Origin: Sycobia sp. Sy_11
Taxonomy: Eukaryota; Arthropoda; Insecta; Hymenoptera; Epichrysomallidae
Assembly: GCA_018907035.1 (NCBI GenBank)
Contig: JACCIC010000124.1
Location: 231,501 to 295,500, forward strand
Direction of reading: 5' to 3'
Length of the DNA stretch: 64,000 nt
Part shown: in pieces, positions 47,640-59,249 of the stretch
Position numbering within the stretch: position 1 is the first letter of the stretch
Layout of the letters: each line of letters begins with the position of its first letter
The notes under the pieces: model-generated
Told to the model about the DNA's origin: nothing
Database searches by the model: none
What the model saw: the letters and a program-made list of their open reading frames with translations, nothing else
Translations under genes and position numbers: made by a program

Positions 47640-48151
47640 TCTTCATCAGAGCTTCTCGGTAAATATTCAACTTGTCAGCCAATATTCGAATCGTTAGTCG
47701 TCGGTCTTGAGGAACAAGGACACGGACACGCTGCACATACGCGTCATTGGCACACGAATTGGCCTTCCGCTCCATGTCTCGTTTTTGACTTTCTTACGAC
47801 CCTTTTTAAAATCGGCATGCCACCGATGCACCTGAATACGACTCAGGGCATCACTACCATACACTATGTACTTTTTTATAAATTTCTGTCGCCGTTTCGT
47901 CGAGTTTCCCACAAAATTTTATCGCGCATCATTGCTCTAAATTTCTCTGTTCGATTTTCGTGACATGCACTACTCGTGTGTTTTTACAAAACACTAAACA
48001 GGTGGTGAAGAAATAATCTTACAAGGCTTGTCAAGGTCTCCATCGAGATAGAAGAGATTTACTATTATGGTGGCGGAGTTATAAGTTCGCAATGTTACCA
48101 CAGGCCGAAAAATAAAATCGGTCGCATTACTTAAATGTCTGACCTCATATA
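47640..48151 (-). mobile_element. mariner 5' fragment, same family as 33336-34649
   Basis: The right end matches the terminal repeat (GTCGCATTACTTAAATGTCT, ending at a TA near 48151). Minus-strand frames give the N-terminal DNA-binding half (GSDALSRIQVHRWHADFKKG, then DRRLTIRILADKLNI in another frame). The catalytic half and other end are missing. Confidence 0.8.
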
Positions 48152-48164
48152 AGTGAAACTAAAT

Positions 48165-48700
48165 GAATATTAAAAGATCGGATTTTTGAACACGAGAAAA
48201 ATAATAATTCTAGTGCTGTTTATACATTGTAAAGATTATTCACATACTTTCAATTGGGATAAAGTAAATATATTAGATATTGAAATTAATTTTAAAAAAC
48301 GCACTCTTTCTGTTATGCTATTCATACAAAGTAATATCAATCATACAGTTAATAAAAAAGAAAACTCACTATTCCCTAACAAAATATATTCAGACATAAT
48401 CCAATTTTTATAAAACATTTTGTCAGAAATTTTCATTTGTACTTGATTTGTTATGTTTATGTTATTGTTTGAGATATTAACTTGGATATTGTCAATATTA
48501 AAATTTCATTAGTTTGACTTAAAACGTATTAGCGTTTGCTTATAAATTTAATTGTAAGTGTCGATTTATTTATTGTGCAATATTTGTCACTTTTTATATA
48601 ATTTGATATGTAATTACTTATATATATTTTTTATTAATGCACCTGAAGAGGTCGACGATATTGGTCGGAGAATGGTCATAAAATCAAAGCACACTGAGTT
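48165..48700 (+). mobile_element. Penelope-like element 3' fragment
   Basis: The frame at 48186-48413 contains HTFNWDKVNILDIEINFKKR, the end of the GIY-YIG endonuclease domain of Penelope-like elements (family knowledge). 230 bp downstream, 48643-48677 has CCTGAAGA...GGTCGGAGAATGGTC, a degraded version of the hammerhead-like tail at 59708-59738. The RT and most of the endonuclease are missing. A (CA)n tract follows. Confidence 0.6.
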
Positions 48701-48732
48701 TTTATTAGCCCAAACTAGATGGCAATAATTAT

Positions 48733-48862
<130 letters not shown>

Positions 48863-48959
48863 AAAAGCGAAAATAAAATTATCTATTATTTCCATACATA
48901 TCTCTGGTTGTTTTGTTAATTCTTTGGGGGATATGAAATCGAAAGTTGATTCATAAAAC

Positions 48960-50640
48960 TTTTATTTTTACCAAACCCTTAGTAAGGAAATGGTTTGAAA
49001 TGATTCCCTTTAAATACAATGTCAATTGACTCGTCTATTGTAAATCTCGCCGTTATAGTTTTCTCAAATTCGTTTCTGATCCTGTATCAATCAGGAATTC
49101 ACAAGAACCTTCAGTTGGAGTCCAGGTGGTTATTATAGGCAATAACGGTCTTTCTATGCCGAATTCTATGTTAAGAACATCTTGTACGAATAAGTCAAAC
49201 ATTTTCTTGCATTGCTGTATTATATTATTTCCTGATTACATAGGATGAGAGTTTTATCAATGATACTTATTTTTGCGTTATTGTGAAGCAAAATTCTAAA
49301 CCTATGATTTCATCATAAGGAAGATTAAATTCACCTGATGCAACGAGGAATTCTCCAATATAACATGCTATTCTAAATTGTATGCTGCCTAATGTATTTT
49401 CTTTAATGTTACCAATGCCATTAAGCGTAAAGATTCGATGAGGATCAACTAGTATTCTATTTGGTATGGATCCCTTCTTTACAATGTTACATCTGAGCCA
49501 GTGTCAAGCATAAAGGTTATATTTTCATATTTTACTTCTATATGTGTAATAAATCTAAAATACTGTGAATACAGTGGTATTGATCCTCTTAATAGGTATT
49601 TTAGTTGTATGGCTTTTTCAAGCGCATTGAATTGTTGGTAGTTCTCGTGGTTGAGCTCTGGTTCTGGGGACATTCACCTTTTCTCTGATTGTATCGTCTT
49701 TTCCTGCACTCAGAATTTGTGTGACGATCTACGATTTTACAATAAGGACATATAGGTTGGTTTTGTGCATTTGTATATTGTACAGTCTTGTAATCTGAAA
49801 GTTGTATAGGTGTACCCTATCCTGCCACATTTTTGGCATTTTATGTCTGTACAAGGTTTGTTGTTGTAACTATTTGTATTATTTTTATGCCAATAGTTCG
49901 CAGTATGCCCAGGTATATTGCAAACTTGACACGTGATTGTCGGAGGTCTGCATTCGATACTACAATTTTGGGCATTATATCCTAATCTGCCGCATAATTT
50001 ATATTGGGTATTGTTGTGGCATTGAGTAGTATGATTCGTTCTATGGCATGTTTGATAACTAGTTTGTCTCATTTCCTGTATTCTTTCACGACACATTATG
50101 GTTGTGTGTTCAGCTTTTCCACAGTATCTGCAATTCGGATTCCTAGGAGGTGATCTATCGATTACATCGTATGCGTGGACTACTCGATTGTTATTAAACT
50201 TGTATGCGCATTTATCATGTGCCGTTAAGAGTTCATATCTCTTGAACTCCCTTGCAATAGCAATGGCTTCTTTAAAGATATCAGTAACGTACTGTCTTTG
50301 CAACAAATGATGCTCTATGTTACGCCATAATGCTCTTCCGAATGATTTTATTATTGTATTATCTGTACTTGTCTTAAATGCAGGCGTAGTTTCTGCATTT
50401 GTCTCTAATCTATTTGCCTCATAGATTTGTGCACCTAAGTCCTTAACTCTATTAGCATAGAAAAGGATGGATTCGTTTTTTCTTTGGACGATTTTACCTA
50501 TCTCATAAAGTGTGTGGTTTATGCTTTTAGATGAACAAAATGCTTCATTGATATAATTTTTAAGTTTTACGACTGTAACAAATCTGCTCTCAGATACAAC
50601 ATTGGATACTTCACCACTAAAGTAGCTTAGTTCAAAATTC
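48960..50640 (-). pseudogene. LTR-retroelement gag and protease fragment
   Basis: On the minus strand, a gag-like protein (50640-49740) ends in several zinc knuckles: CRYCGKAEHTTIMC (CX2CX4HX4C), CQVCNIPGHTANYW and CQKCGRIGY, the last two imperfect. After a stop, 49673-49479 carries an aspartic protease start with FMLDTGSDVTL. Decayed frames continue to about 48960, followed by no recognisable RT. Gag followed by protease fits a Gypsy/errantivirus-like element. No LTR was found. The gag frame is fused at its 5' end to a mariner fragment at 50640. Confidence 0.75.
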
Positions 50641-50962
50641 CACCGTAGCACCTGACTACGACTCATGGCATCACTACCATACACTTCAAGCATTTTATAA
50701 GTTTCTGTTGCGGTTTTGCCGAGTTTCGCACAAAATTTTATCGCGCACTGTTGTTCTAAATTTCACTGTTTTATTGTCGGGACATGCACTACTCGCGCCT
50801 TGTTACAAAACACTAAACAGCTGGCGAAGAAATGATCGTACAAGGGTCGTCAAGTTCTCAATCGAGAAAGTAGGGATCTACTATAACCGCGTTGGGGTTA
50901 CAGATTCACAGTGTTACCACAGACCGAGAAATAAAATCGGTCGCATTACTTAATTGTTTGAC

Positions 50963-50968
<6 letters not shown>
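50640..50968 (-). mobile_element. mariner 5' fragment fused to gag
   Basis: Same family as 33336-34649 (terminal repeat GTCGCATTACTTAATTGTTT, ending near 50968). The transposase reading begins near 50693 with MLEVYGSDAMSRSQVLRW and passes in frame into retroelement gag at about 50640. The breakpoint lies near that of the 47640 copy. Confidence 0.8.

Positions 50969-51015
<47 letters not shown>
50966..51015. repeat. (TA)n microsatellite
   Basis: Pure TA tract between two different mariner fragments. Confidence 0.95.
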
Positions 51016-51017
<2 letters not shown>

Positions 51018-51725
51018 AAAGAGCAGTTCACAAACGTTTACATGCGATGGAAAAGATTCAAAAAGAAGAAAAATGGATGCCACACGATTTAACAAAAAAT
51101 GCCATCACACTGTATTTCTTTGACAGGGAAAAAAGAAAAGTTTTCTGTGATGTATGGTAACTGATGATGAAAAGAGGATCTAGTATGACAATCCTAAGCG
51201 CAAAAAGTCATGGGTAAACCCAGGCGAACCGTCCACATCGACACCAAAACGGAACATCAGCGGCCAAAAGGTATTGCGTGCGTTTGGTGGGATTAACAGG
51301 GTGTGCTATACGACGAGCTGTTAACACCGAATAAAACCGTCACTACTGAGGTACAAAAACACTAACTGAATGATTTGCAACAGAAGTTGATCAAACATAG
51401 ATCATTAATCGCGAACAAGAGGTGGAAAGTCATTGTCTTGCATGACATCGCTCGGCCACATGTTCTGAAAGCCGTCACACAAAAACCCTGTTGGAGCTCG
51501 AATCGAAAGTGTTGCCGAAGTCAGTGTACACGCCAAATATATGGCCTTTTGATTACCATTTATTCAAATCGATCAGCACGATCTCATTGATACGAACTGC
51601 CGACATATTCAAGAAGTACGTGAATTTATGAATGAATGAATCGCCTCGAAACTGCCATCGTTTTTTCGCCTCGGTATTAACATGTTGCCAAAAAGATGGG
51701 AAAAAGTAATAAAAAATGACTAAAA
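51010..51725 (+). pseudogene. mariner transposase remnant, 5' truncated
   Basis: The conceptual product begins within the DNA-binding domain (AVHKRLHAMEKIQKEEKW), reads LMMKR in place of the first catalytic motif, then NPKRKKSWV-like residues. LHDIARPHV replaces the second motif (Asp kept, Asn changed) and PFDYHLF ends the third. The C terminus reads FFASVLTCCQKDGKK (frame changed). Many stops. It is a different mariner subfamily from its neighbour at 50640; its left end is lost in the (TA)n tract. Confidence 0.75.
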
Positions 51726-51779
51726 ACATTTTGATTAAGCTACCGTGTATCCATTTTCCTTTATAAATGTCCTTACATT

Positions 51780-52550
51780 ACAGGAAGTCGGAAACTAATT
51801 TTGCTTCTTAATATATATATATAATATAGTATAACTTTATAGTAAAGATTTTAGTTCTTCTTTTTTGGAAATTACAATTGGAATTTTATAAAGCAAAAGA
51901 AAAATCTTAAAGAAGAGTAAAAGCCTTTCTCATTCCGGATGAGCCCCCAAAAGATTGAGGAAAATGGGGCATGTTACGTCATCCTTTTAGAATACCGCTC
52001 ACTTCCTCGGTAGGATTGATGTGTATATATATATATATATGTAGAAGGTATGAATACAAATAAATAGATAAAAAATTGTATTTTTACTCACTTTTATTTT
52101 TGTTTCGATCTGCGGTGAGAGAGAGAGTGAGAGATTGTTTGTTGCTAGCCGAGTATTAAATAATAACTGAATGATGCTTCTGAAAATAACAACTGAATGA
52201 TACTTGCGAGAATAGTAGAAAATAATGATCTCGATGTTCAAAATCTGCTCTTTTTAAAGTCCATGGACCCTCCTTTTCTGGGCAGGACCCAGAGAGGTTT
52301 CTGTTTTTCGATTATCCTATTTGCTCTTAAATTTTAATGACGTCTTATGCCTTTTCTATGGCCAATTAATAGCCTTTGTTCTGATACGTAGGTGGTAAGC
52401 CTTAGTTCAGGGAAGGTCCTTCTCAGCAGGGGCTGGTTGAGGTTTTTTCTCACACAGATGGTACCACAATTTCCAGTTTTACAGAGTAATTTAAATCACT
52501 TATATGAATTATAATTAAACTTATAAACTTATAAGTAACTTATATTATTT
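51780..52550. other. AT-rich stretch before the Copia element
   Basis: No gene recognised. A moderately GC patch at 52260-52450 (GGGCAGGACCCAGAGAGGTT) may be an old repeat. Confidence 0.4.
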
Positions 52551-52555
52551 ATATA

Positions 52556-52833
52556 TGTTAAGTATGTATACACCATTGTGTACATGTAGTATGATGTATT
52601 TAGTGCGCAAGGGCATACACTTATATTATATTACTTAAGAATGTAACTTTAACTGCTTGTGCACGAATATATATACGGAGTCCAGTCCGCGCTGTTTACG
52701 AAATAAGTCGTTTGACTGTGAAGTGATACCGCATTAATGAATTTACCATCAATAAATCTTCTATACTAAATAAATGTTTAGTTCTTAAATAAATATTGAC
52801 AGTCTATTCATTTAAAACCGAATCATCCTAACA
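52556..52833 (+). repeat. Copia 5' LTR
   Basis: Contains an ACTTAAGAATGTAAC block and AATAAAT signals; ends CATCCTAACA. It would serve as promoter and poly(A) region. The next bases are the Met-tRNA-type primer site. Confidence 0.93.
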
Positions 52834-52945
52834 TGGTAGCAGAGCATGGTTTGTTCATTGGTCGCTTAAAAAAAAACTTTATTGAAGATTATTGTATAAA
52901 ATAAATATTGTATAAAATTACCCATTTCTATTGTGAACGATAGAA

Positions 52946-53641
52946 ATGGGTAACGATAATGAATTTAAAATACCAGTGTTTGACGGTGAAAACTATAAAA
53001 TGTGGAAAAAACGCATTACAATATTTGTGGAAATGAAAAAATGCGAAGTTAATATAACAAGAACAAAAAATACAAATGATCAAGATTCGTGGGACGATAA
53101 TGATTTTAAAGCAATAAATTATATATACAGTTCTGTTTCGGACAAACAAATGGAATTTATTGAAGATAAAACGACGGCGTCTGATATAATAAAAAAGTTT
53201 GACAATTTATATTTAAAAGAATCAATGGCTATGCAAATTATATGTAGAAATAAATTGGAACGATTAAAACTGAAAAATTATAGTGAATTGGTATATTTTT
53301 TTCTTGATTTTGAAAAGTGTATCAGCGAATTAAAAAGCGCGGGCGCTCATGTGACAGAAAAAGAAAAATGAAATTATATGTTAAATACATTGCCAGACTC
53401 ATATAGCTATATAGGGGACTTGATTGATACGTTAAAAGAAGAAGAGCAAATGGCAGAATATGTGAAAAATAAAATACAAATGGCTGAAATGAAGAATCAA
53501 AAGGAAGAATATTACAAGAGAAAATCAAATGCTTTTACGGTCGATAAAAATCAGCGCGGTTGTTATAAGTGTGGAAAATTTGGTCACATACATAAAGACT
53601 GCAAGAATAGTGGACAAGCGTTCAGAAATCACCCAACATAG
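52946..53641 (+). pseudogene. Copia gag with one in-frame stop
   Basis: ATG at 52946. The N-terminal gag part has FKIPVFDGENYKMWKKRI (Copia gag start pattern) and ends with a zinc knuckle CYKCGKFGHIHKDC at about 53561-53602. A TGA at 53369-53371 interrupts an otherwise continuous frame; a TAG at 53639 closes it. Pol follows in the same frame further downstream. Capsid and nucleic-acid binding role by family. Confidence 0.88.
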
Positions 53642-53866
53642 CGATCAGTAGAAGGCCAAAGGGCAGGATGAAGAGGTTATAGTCGTGGGCGTGGTCATTA
53701 CGAACATGGAGTAAGCGCGCATCGTTCTCAATTTGACAAGAATTCCTTACAAGAAAAGTTTCCTGCAGACAAATCCAGCTATGAGAAAGAGAGATGTGCC
53801 TGGGTAGCAACGGTCGAGCATACTGCAACAAAAGCTTACAATAGTGAAGTAAATAATAATAAATGT

Positions 53867-55850
53867 ATGGTAATTGAATGGATTTTAGATAGCGGTTGTA
53901 CCGACCATATCATCAAAAATGACACTTATTTTGAAAAGTTTGAAGTTTTGGAAAAGCCTATTAACGTTTATTTAGAGGATAATAGGATTGTAAAAGCTAC
54001 CCAAATAGGAAATCTCGTGAGTGATTTTGATGTGTCTGGTAATAAAAATGAAATTAATATGAAAAATGTATTTTATATCAGAGATATGCATTCCAATTTA
54101 ATAAGCTTTAGCAAAATAACAGATAATAATAAAATAATTTCAGAGAAGCATATATTAAAAATTATTGATAAATATGGTACACTAAGGGAAGTAACAGAAA
54201 AAAGAAATGGTCTGTATCATATGAAAAGTAATTTAAAATTAAATAATGTATTAGTAAACACGGCAAAAAAAAACGTAAATAATATGACTGCAAAAGAAAA
54301 ATGGCATAGGTTAGAAGGTCATGTAAATTTTAAGTATTTAGATATTTTGAGCAAAAAGCAGTTGTTGAACGGTATACCTGTTAAATTCGATGGAGAATTT
54401 TTAAAATGTAAAATATGCATTGAAAATAAAATGCATAAGGTTCCTTTTAAAAATAACAGATACAAAGCACAAAAAAATTTAGAGATTATACATACTGATG
54501 TTTGTGGTCCATTTCAAACAGTAGGCTTTAAAGGTGAAAAATATTTTATCTCATTTATTGATCATTACAGTAAAATTAGTAGAGTCTATACGATGAAGTC
54601 TAAATCAGAAGTTATTTATTTATTATTAAGTTATAGTTATTTATTTGGTTTCACAGAGTATCTCAATGAATGTGAAAATTTGACAGGGAAAACCGTGAAA
54701 TCTTTGACATGTGACAATGATAAGGAATACTTGAATCGTGATGTATATAATTTTGCAAGAGGCAAAGGTATAGTAATTTCACCATGTCCTGTATATGTTC
54801 ATGAATTGAATGGCCTCGCGGAATACTTCAATAGATCTATAATTGATATGTCGTGTTGTTTATTAGATGAAGCTGATATAAACAAAAAATATTGGCCAGA
54901 AATCGTTTGTGCGGCAACATATTTGAAAATACGCACGCTAACCAATACAATTAAAAAAAACGCCGTACAAAATATTCTTCAGAAAACGACCGGATGTCTC
55001 AAATTTAAAACCATATGGTAGTAAAGACTTTGTAAGGAAGCCTGAATCAAAAAGGATGTCGAAATGGGACAAAAGGGCTAAAATAGGTATTTTGATCGGA
55101 TATGATAAGAACAGTTATCGTGTTTTATTAAATAATAAGGTAATCGTAGCTAGACATATTGAGATAATAGAAGAAACTGAGAGATGTATCGGTTTAAAAT
55201 TTAATGATTTGGATATCGATAATAATATAGAAAATGATAATAATTTCGGGAGTGAAGAATTGTTAGATGAAACTTTTGAAACTAGTAACAGTGATAAAAT
55301 AAAGAGTGAAAATTGCGAAAATAAGATTAATATTCTACGAAGGTCGGAAAGAATTAGAAGTTGTCCGGATATATACAATGAATATAAAATGAAAAGTAAT
55401 AATATTTTTGCAAATTATTATATGACGGATGTTCCTGTTACTTTTGAGGAAACGGTAAATTCGGATGATAGTAAAAAATATCTAGAAGCGATGGACAAAG
55501 AAACAAATAGTTTAAAGATAAACGAAACTTGGAAATTAGTATCATAAAAAATGAACAGGGTAAAAGGAATATTGATGTAAAATGGATCTATAATAAAAAA
55601 TTAGACAATTTGTATAAAGCTAGACTTGTCGCACAAGGATTCCAGCAGAAAGATATGATAGAGGACATATATTCACCTATTGCGAAAATGCAAACATTAA
55701 CGATTTTACTATCATACTGTTGTAAAATGCTATAAATTCTAAACATGTAGAGGTTCACTACCATTATGTTCATGAATGCGTAAAAGAAAATATAATTAAC
55801 ATTGTAAAGGTTGATTCGAATGAGAATGTTGCAGATATATTTACAAAATT
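53867..55850 (+). pseudogene. Copia pol: protease, integrase, RT remnant
   Basis: Protease WILDSGCTDHI (catalytic D-S-G). GAG-pre-integrase domain with WHRLEGH, then LKCKICIENK (H-H-C-C type). Integrase core with IHTDVCGPF (first Asp), LTCDNDKEY (second Asp) and HELNGLAEYFNR (Glu). After a frameshift near 55020, 55056-55547 covers the integrase C-terminal region and RT start (AMDKETNSLKINETWKLV). Another frameshift leads to ARLVAQGFQQKDM...YSPIAKMQTL (RT fingers). At about 55735 it jumps to the end of RNase H (VADIFTKLL). The RT YVDD core is deleted. Confidence 0.9.
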
Positions 55851-55954
55851 ACTAAGTAGAGAAAAATATGAAAAGTTTAGAAAAATGTTAAATTTAATAT
55901 TGATAAGTAAATTTTTAATTATTTGTGTAAGTGCAATATAAGTGTAAGGGGGCA

Positions 55955-56229
55955 TGTTAAGTATGTATGCATCATTTTGTACATGGAGTATGTATTTAAT
56001 GCGCAAGAGCATACACTTATATTATATTACTTAAGAATGTAACCTTAACTGTCTGTGCACGAATATATACACGGAGTCGAGTCCGCGCTGTTTACGAAAT
56101 AAGTTGTTTGACTGTGAAGTGATACCGCATTAATGAATTTACCATCAATAAATCGTATATACTAAATAAATGTTTAGTTCTTAAATAAACAGTGATAATC
56201 TATTCATTTAAAACCGAATCATCTTAACA
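55955..56229 (+). repeat. Copia 3' LTR
   Basis: Second LTR; see the 5' LTR. Followed by the ATATA duplication. Confidence 0.93.
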
Positions 56230-56359
56230 ATATAATATTTTACTGAAAATTAAAACAAAGTTAATTAGAAATTATTCGAAGGGGTCATTTACATAAATCC
56301 TATAATTTCTATCCTTTTCCTAATTTGTTTCCTTTTTCTAATTTTATAATATGTATAAT

Positions 56360-56565
56360 TTTTTTTTTTATGTTATTTAACGTCGCTCTATTTATGCTTC
56401 CAAATATTGGTGCTAATCAGCGACGGAGGTATACGATGTGTTTGTAAACAAAGCACATGTAAATTATTACAACGGTGCTTGTGTCAATCGGCCGAGACCG
56501 GGATTTGAACTCGGATCACCAAGTTACTAGTCCTTCGCTCTAGCGATCGAGCCATCGTAGGCCTC
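56360..56565 (-). repeat. tRNA-derived SINE copy
   Basis: A well-preserved minus-strand copy with the full B-box complement (GGGATTTGAACTC) and head CTCTAGCGATCGAGCCATCG; its A-rich tail is the T run at 56361-56369. Confidence 0.88.
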
Positions 56566-56901
56566 ATAATATGTATAATATAATTTATAGCTGTAATTAT
56601 TTATAATTATGGACATATAGTTAAGGTTCTATCTGTATGCATAAACTTATGTTACTACATCTAGTATATATTTCGTAGTTGTTATTAATTATTACAACTA
56701 CAGATTTTCGTTTATACAATGTTCAGTACTGGTATATTGATATTAATATATAATTTAATTTTGATTGTATTATATAATATTAATATTGAATTTGTTATAA
56801 AAGGCATTATATTAACTCATTAAAATATAACTATAGGTTGTTATATATTTCGGAAAATTGTATATAACTAAGATCTTTATTGTACATATATACTTATAAT
56901 A

Positions 56902-58190
56902 TTGGGTGTACAAATAAATTTCCGCCGTTTTTTTATAAAGAAATAAGAACTTATTGTAAAAAGAGGTACAAATAATGACATTCAAAATATTTCCCATTAC
57001 TTTCTACAACTTTTGATCATCTTTCGGGCAGCAAGTGGATACCCCGTCTAAAAATTGCTCGTCTTTTGAGGAGTCCACGAATCGACTCATTTCTTCAATT
57101 CCTCGTAAAAGTGAAGTGCTGCTCAGCTAGACCATGAGTTATCGACCGAAATAGATGGTTGTCTGAAGGAGCAATGTCTGGTGAATACGGCCGGGGGAGG
57201 GGGGGGTAGGACGTCCTAATTCAGTAAGTCTAACGTTTCCTTTACGATTTTTGCAACATGTGGCCGAGCGTTGTCATGCTGAAAAATGACTTTATCGTGC
57301 CTTTAGCATATTGTGGACGTTTAATCCTCAATGTTCGGCTCAATTACATCAGTTATTGTTGATAACGTTCCCCTGGTGACGGTTTGACTGTGTTGGAGTA
57401 GTTCGGATTAGATTACTCCAAGCTGATCCCACCAAATGCACAGCATTAGCTTCTTGCCATGAATGTTTGGCTTGACCATCGAAGTAGAGGCATGCCCGAG
57501 CTTACCCCATGACTGCCTACGCTTTGGGTTGTCGGAGTGAATCCACTTTTCGCTTCCGTCACGATTCGATATAAAAATCCTTTGTGATTTTACCTTTTGA
57601 GCAATTGTTCGCAAAAGGACAAGCGACGCTTGACGTCTCTTAAATTCAGTTCGTAAGGAACCCAATTTCCTTGTTTTTGGACCATACCCAGGGTTTTCAG
57701 ACGTTGTGAAATAGCTTGGTGAGTCAGTTTTAACTCTTGTGCAAGTTCTTCTTACGTTTGGCACGGACGTTCCTCCAGTAAAGCTCCCAATTGTGTGTCA
57801 CCATACACTACAGGCCTAACACTGTGTGTTTTGTCCTCCACGTCAAAATCACCACTTTTCAATTTTTGGAACCACTCCCGACAACGTCTCTCAGTCAAAT
57901 TAACATTATCATATGCTTCTATGAGTAGCCGATGAGCTTCAGCTGCAGATTGCTTTAAATGGAAGAAGTAAATTAACCATTCCCGCAAATGACGCTTACT
58001 TGGCTCAAAACTTGATATCTTAACATGATGAAAACTAAGTGATGCTAGCAAAAAGCCAGAGATATTAAAAGGTTAGACTGTTTCCAGATGTCAACATATA
58101 CTATACGACTTTTTACAGATGACAATTTCGATGTTATCTTATCGGTGGCGCCATATTTTCAAAACGGTGGAAACTTATTCGTGCACCTAA
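56902..58190 (-). mobile_element. mariner with TIRs, full length, decayed
   Basis: TA at 56900-56901 and 58191-58192. The ends read inward TTGGGTGTACAAATAAATTT and TTAGGTGCACGAATAAGTTT, both followed by CCGCCG/CCACCG. 1289 bp, the normal size. The ends and protein resemble the young 18929 element, so it is probably an older member of the same lineage. Confidence 0.92.
56985..58030 (-). pseudogene. mariner transposase, frameshifted
   Basis: The N-terminal half (58020-57755) has KRHLREWLIYFFHLKQSAAE, CREWFQKLKSGDFDVEDK and ALLEERPCQT. A frame change leads to 57764-57408 with GSEKWIHSDNPKRRQSW (first catalytic Asp region altered from GDEKW to GSEKW) and LMLCIWWDQLGVI. Beyond a stop, the second (QHDNARPHV) and third (YSPDIAPSDNHLF) catalytic motifs are still readable. 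DD34D spacing appears kept, but the first Asp is lost. Confidence 0.88.
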
Positions 58191-58276
58191 TATTATATTT
58201 AAATATTTTGTACTTATTATTAATGATTTTAGTTATTAAAATAAGATTTGTATTTTTATGCAAATTTCAGTACTTA

Positions 58277-59202
58277 CGAGGGCAGTGCAATAAGTATCTG
58301 TGTTAGAAATGAAGACACCATTTTTTCAAAAAATTGTTTTTTACTTTTGGACATAGTTCCCTTTTAGAAAGATACACTTCCTCCAACGTTCTGGCCATTT
58401 TTTTAACCCCTCTAAAAAAAAGATTTTTTGAACTCTTCAAAATAAGCTTCTGTCTCAGTGATGACTTCCTCATTTGAGCAAATTTTTTTGTCGCTAGCCA
58501 GTTCGTCATATTAGGGAACAAGAAGAAGTCGCAAGGAGCCAGATCGGGTGAATAAGGAGGATGCGACAGCAATTGATAACGCAATTCATGCAGTTTGGTG
58601 GCAGCAACTCCAGATGAATGTGCTAGTGACTTATCGTGATGAAACAACACATTTTTTTCACCGAATGTGTCCGTGTCTCCTTCAATTTTTTGTTGAAGCA
58701 GTCCAATGACTCACTGTAGTATTGTCGAGTGATGATTCTTTCTTTTTCTAAAAATCACATCAGGATGATGCCCTTCGCATCCCAAAAAATCGTCGCCATG
58801 ACCTTTCCGGCCGATGAGACCATCTTCACCTGCTTTGGAGCAGATTCGCCGCGACAAATCGATTGTTTTGATTGTTGCTTAGTTTCTGGTGTGTTATGAT
58901 GAATTCAGATTTCATCAACGGTGACAGGTCTATGCAAAAAATCCTTCGGTCCTCGCTTCAATTATTCCAAACATTGCTTCGAAATTCACAGCCGCTTCCG
59001 CTTGTTATCTATCTTGAGTAATCGCGACAGTCATCGAGTCGACAATTTTTTCATAGCCAACTTATCATGTAAAATATTAACTACTGTTCCAATCAACACT
59101 CCTACGGCCTCTGCTACGATACGGCAACACACGATAATAACACCAGTTTCCCTAAGGAACGTTCTCTGACTCCAACCACGGGTACTTAGTGAACCGCTCT
59201 CG
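58277..59202 (-). mobile_element. internally deleted mariner with TIRs
   Basis: TA at 58275-58276 and 59203-59204. Ends CGAGGGCAGTGCAATAAGTA and, read inward from the right, CGAGAGCGGTTCACTAAGTA. At 926 bp it has lost about 350 bp. It lies 85 bp from the previous mariner but is a different subfamily. Confidence 0.88.
58303..59000 (-). pseudogene. mariner transposase remnant (C-terminal)
   Basis: 58650-58303 is open: MLFHHDKSLAHSSG (second catalytic motif, Asp kept) and PPYSPDLAPCDFFLFPNM (third motif kept), then a divergent C terminus. Upstream pieces on the minus strand contain the degraded first motif and a WRRFFGMRRAS-like strand in shifted frames. The helix-turn-helix region is missing. 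Confidence 0.82.
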
Positions 59203-59249
59203 TATGTATAGTTTTTTATTTTACTTTATTTTATTAATGTATGTTTATT

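Larger units (their letters stand above)
52556..56229 (+). mobile_element. Copia LTR retrotransposon, internally deleted
   Basis: The 5' LTR (52556-52833, 278 bp) and 3' LTR (55955-56229, 275 bp) both run TGTTAAG...TTAACA or CTAACA and differ at only a few sites. A 5 bp duplication ATATA lies at 52551-52555 and 56230-56234. The primer-binding site TGGTAGCAGAGC follows the 5' LTR directly, and a polypurine tract AAGGGGGCA precedes the 3' LTR. At 3.67 kb it is shorter than the usual 5 kb because most of RT/RNase H is missing. LTR similarity suggests a fairly recent insertion. Confidence 0.95.
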
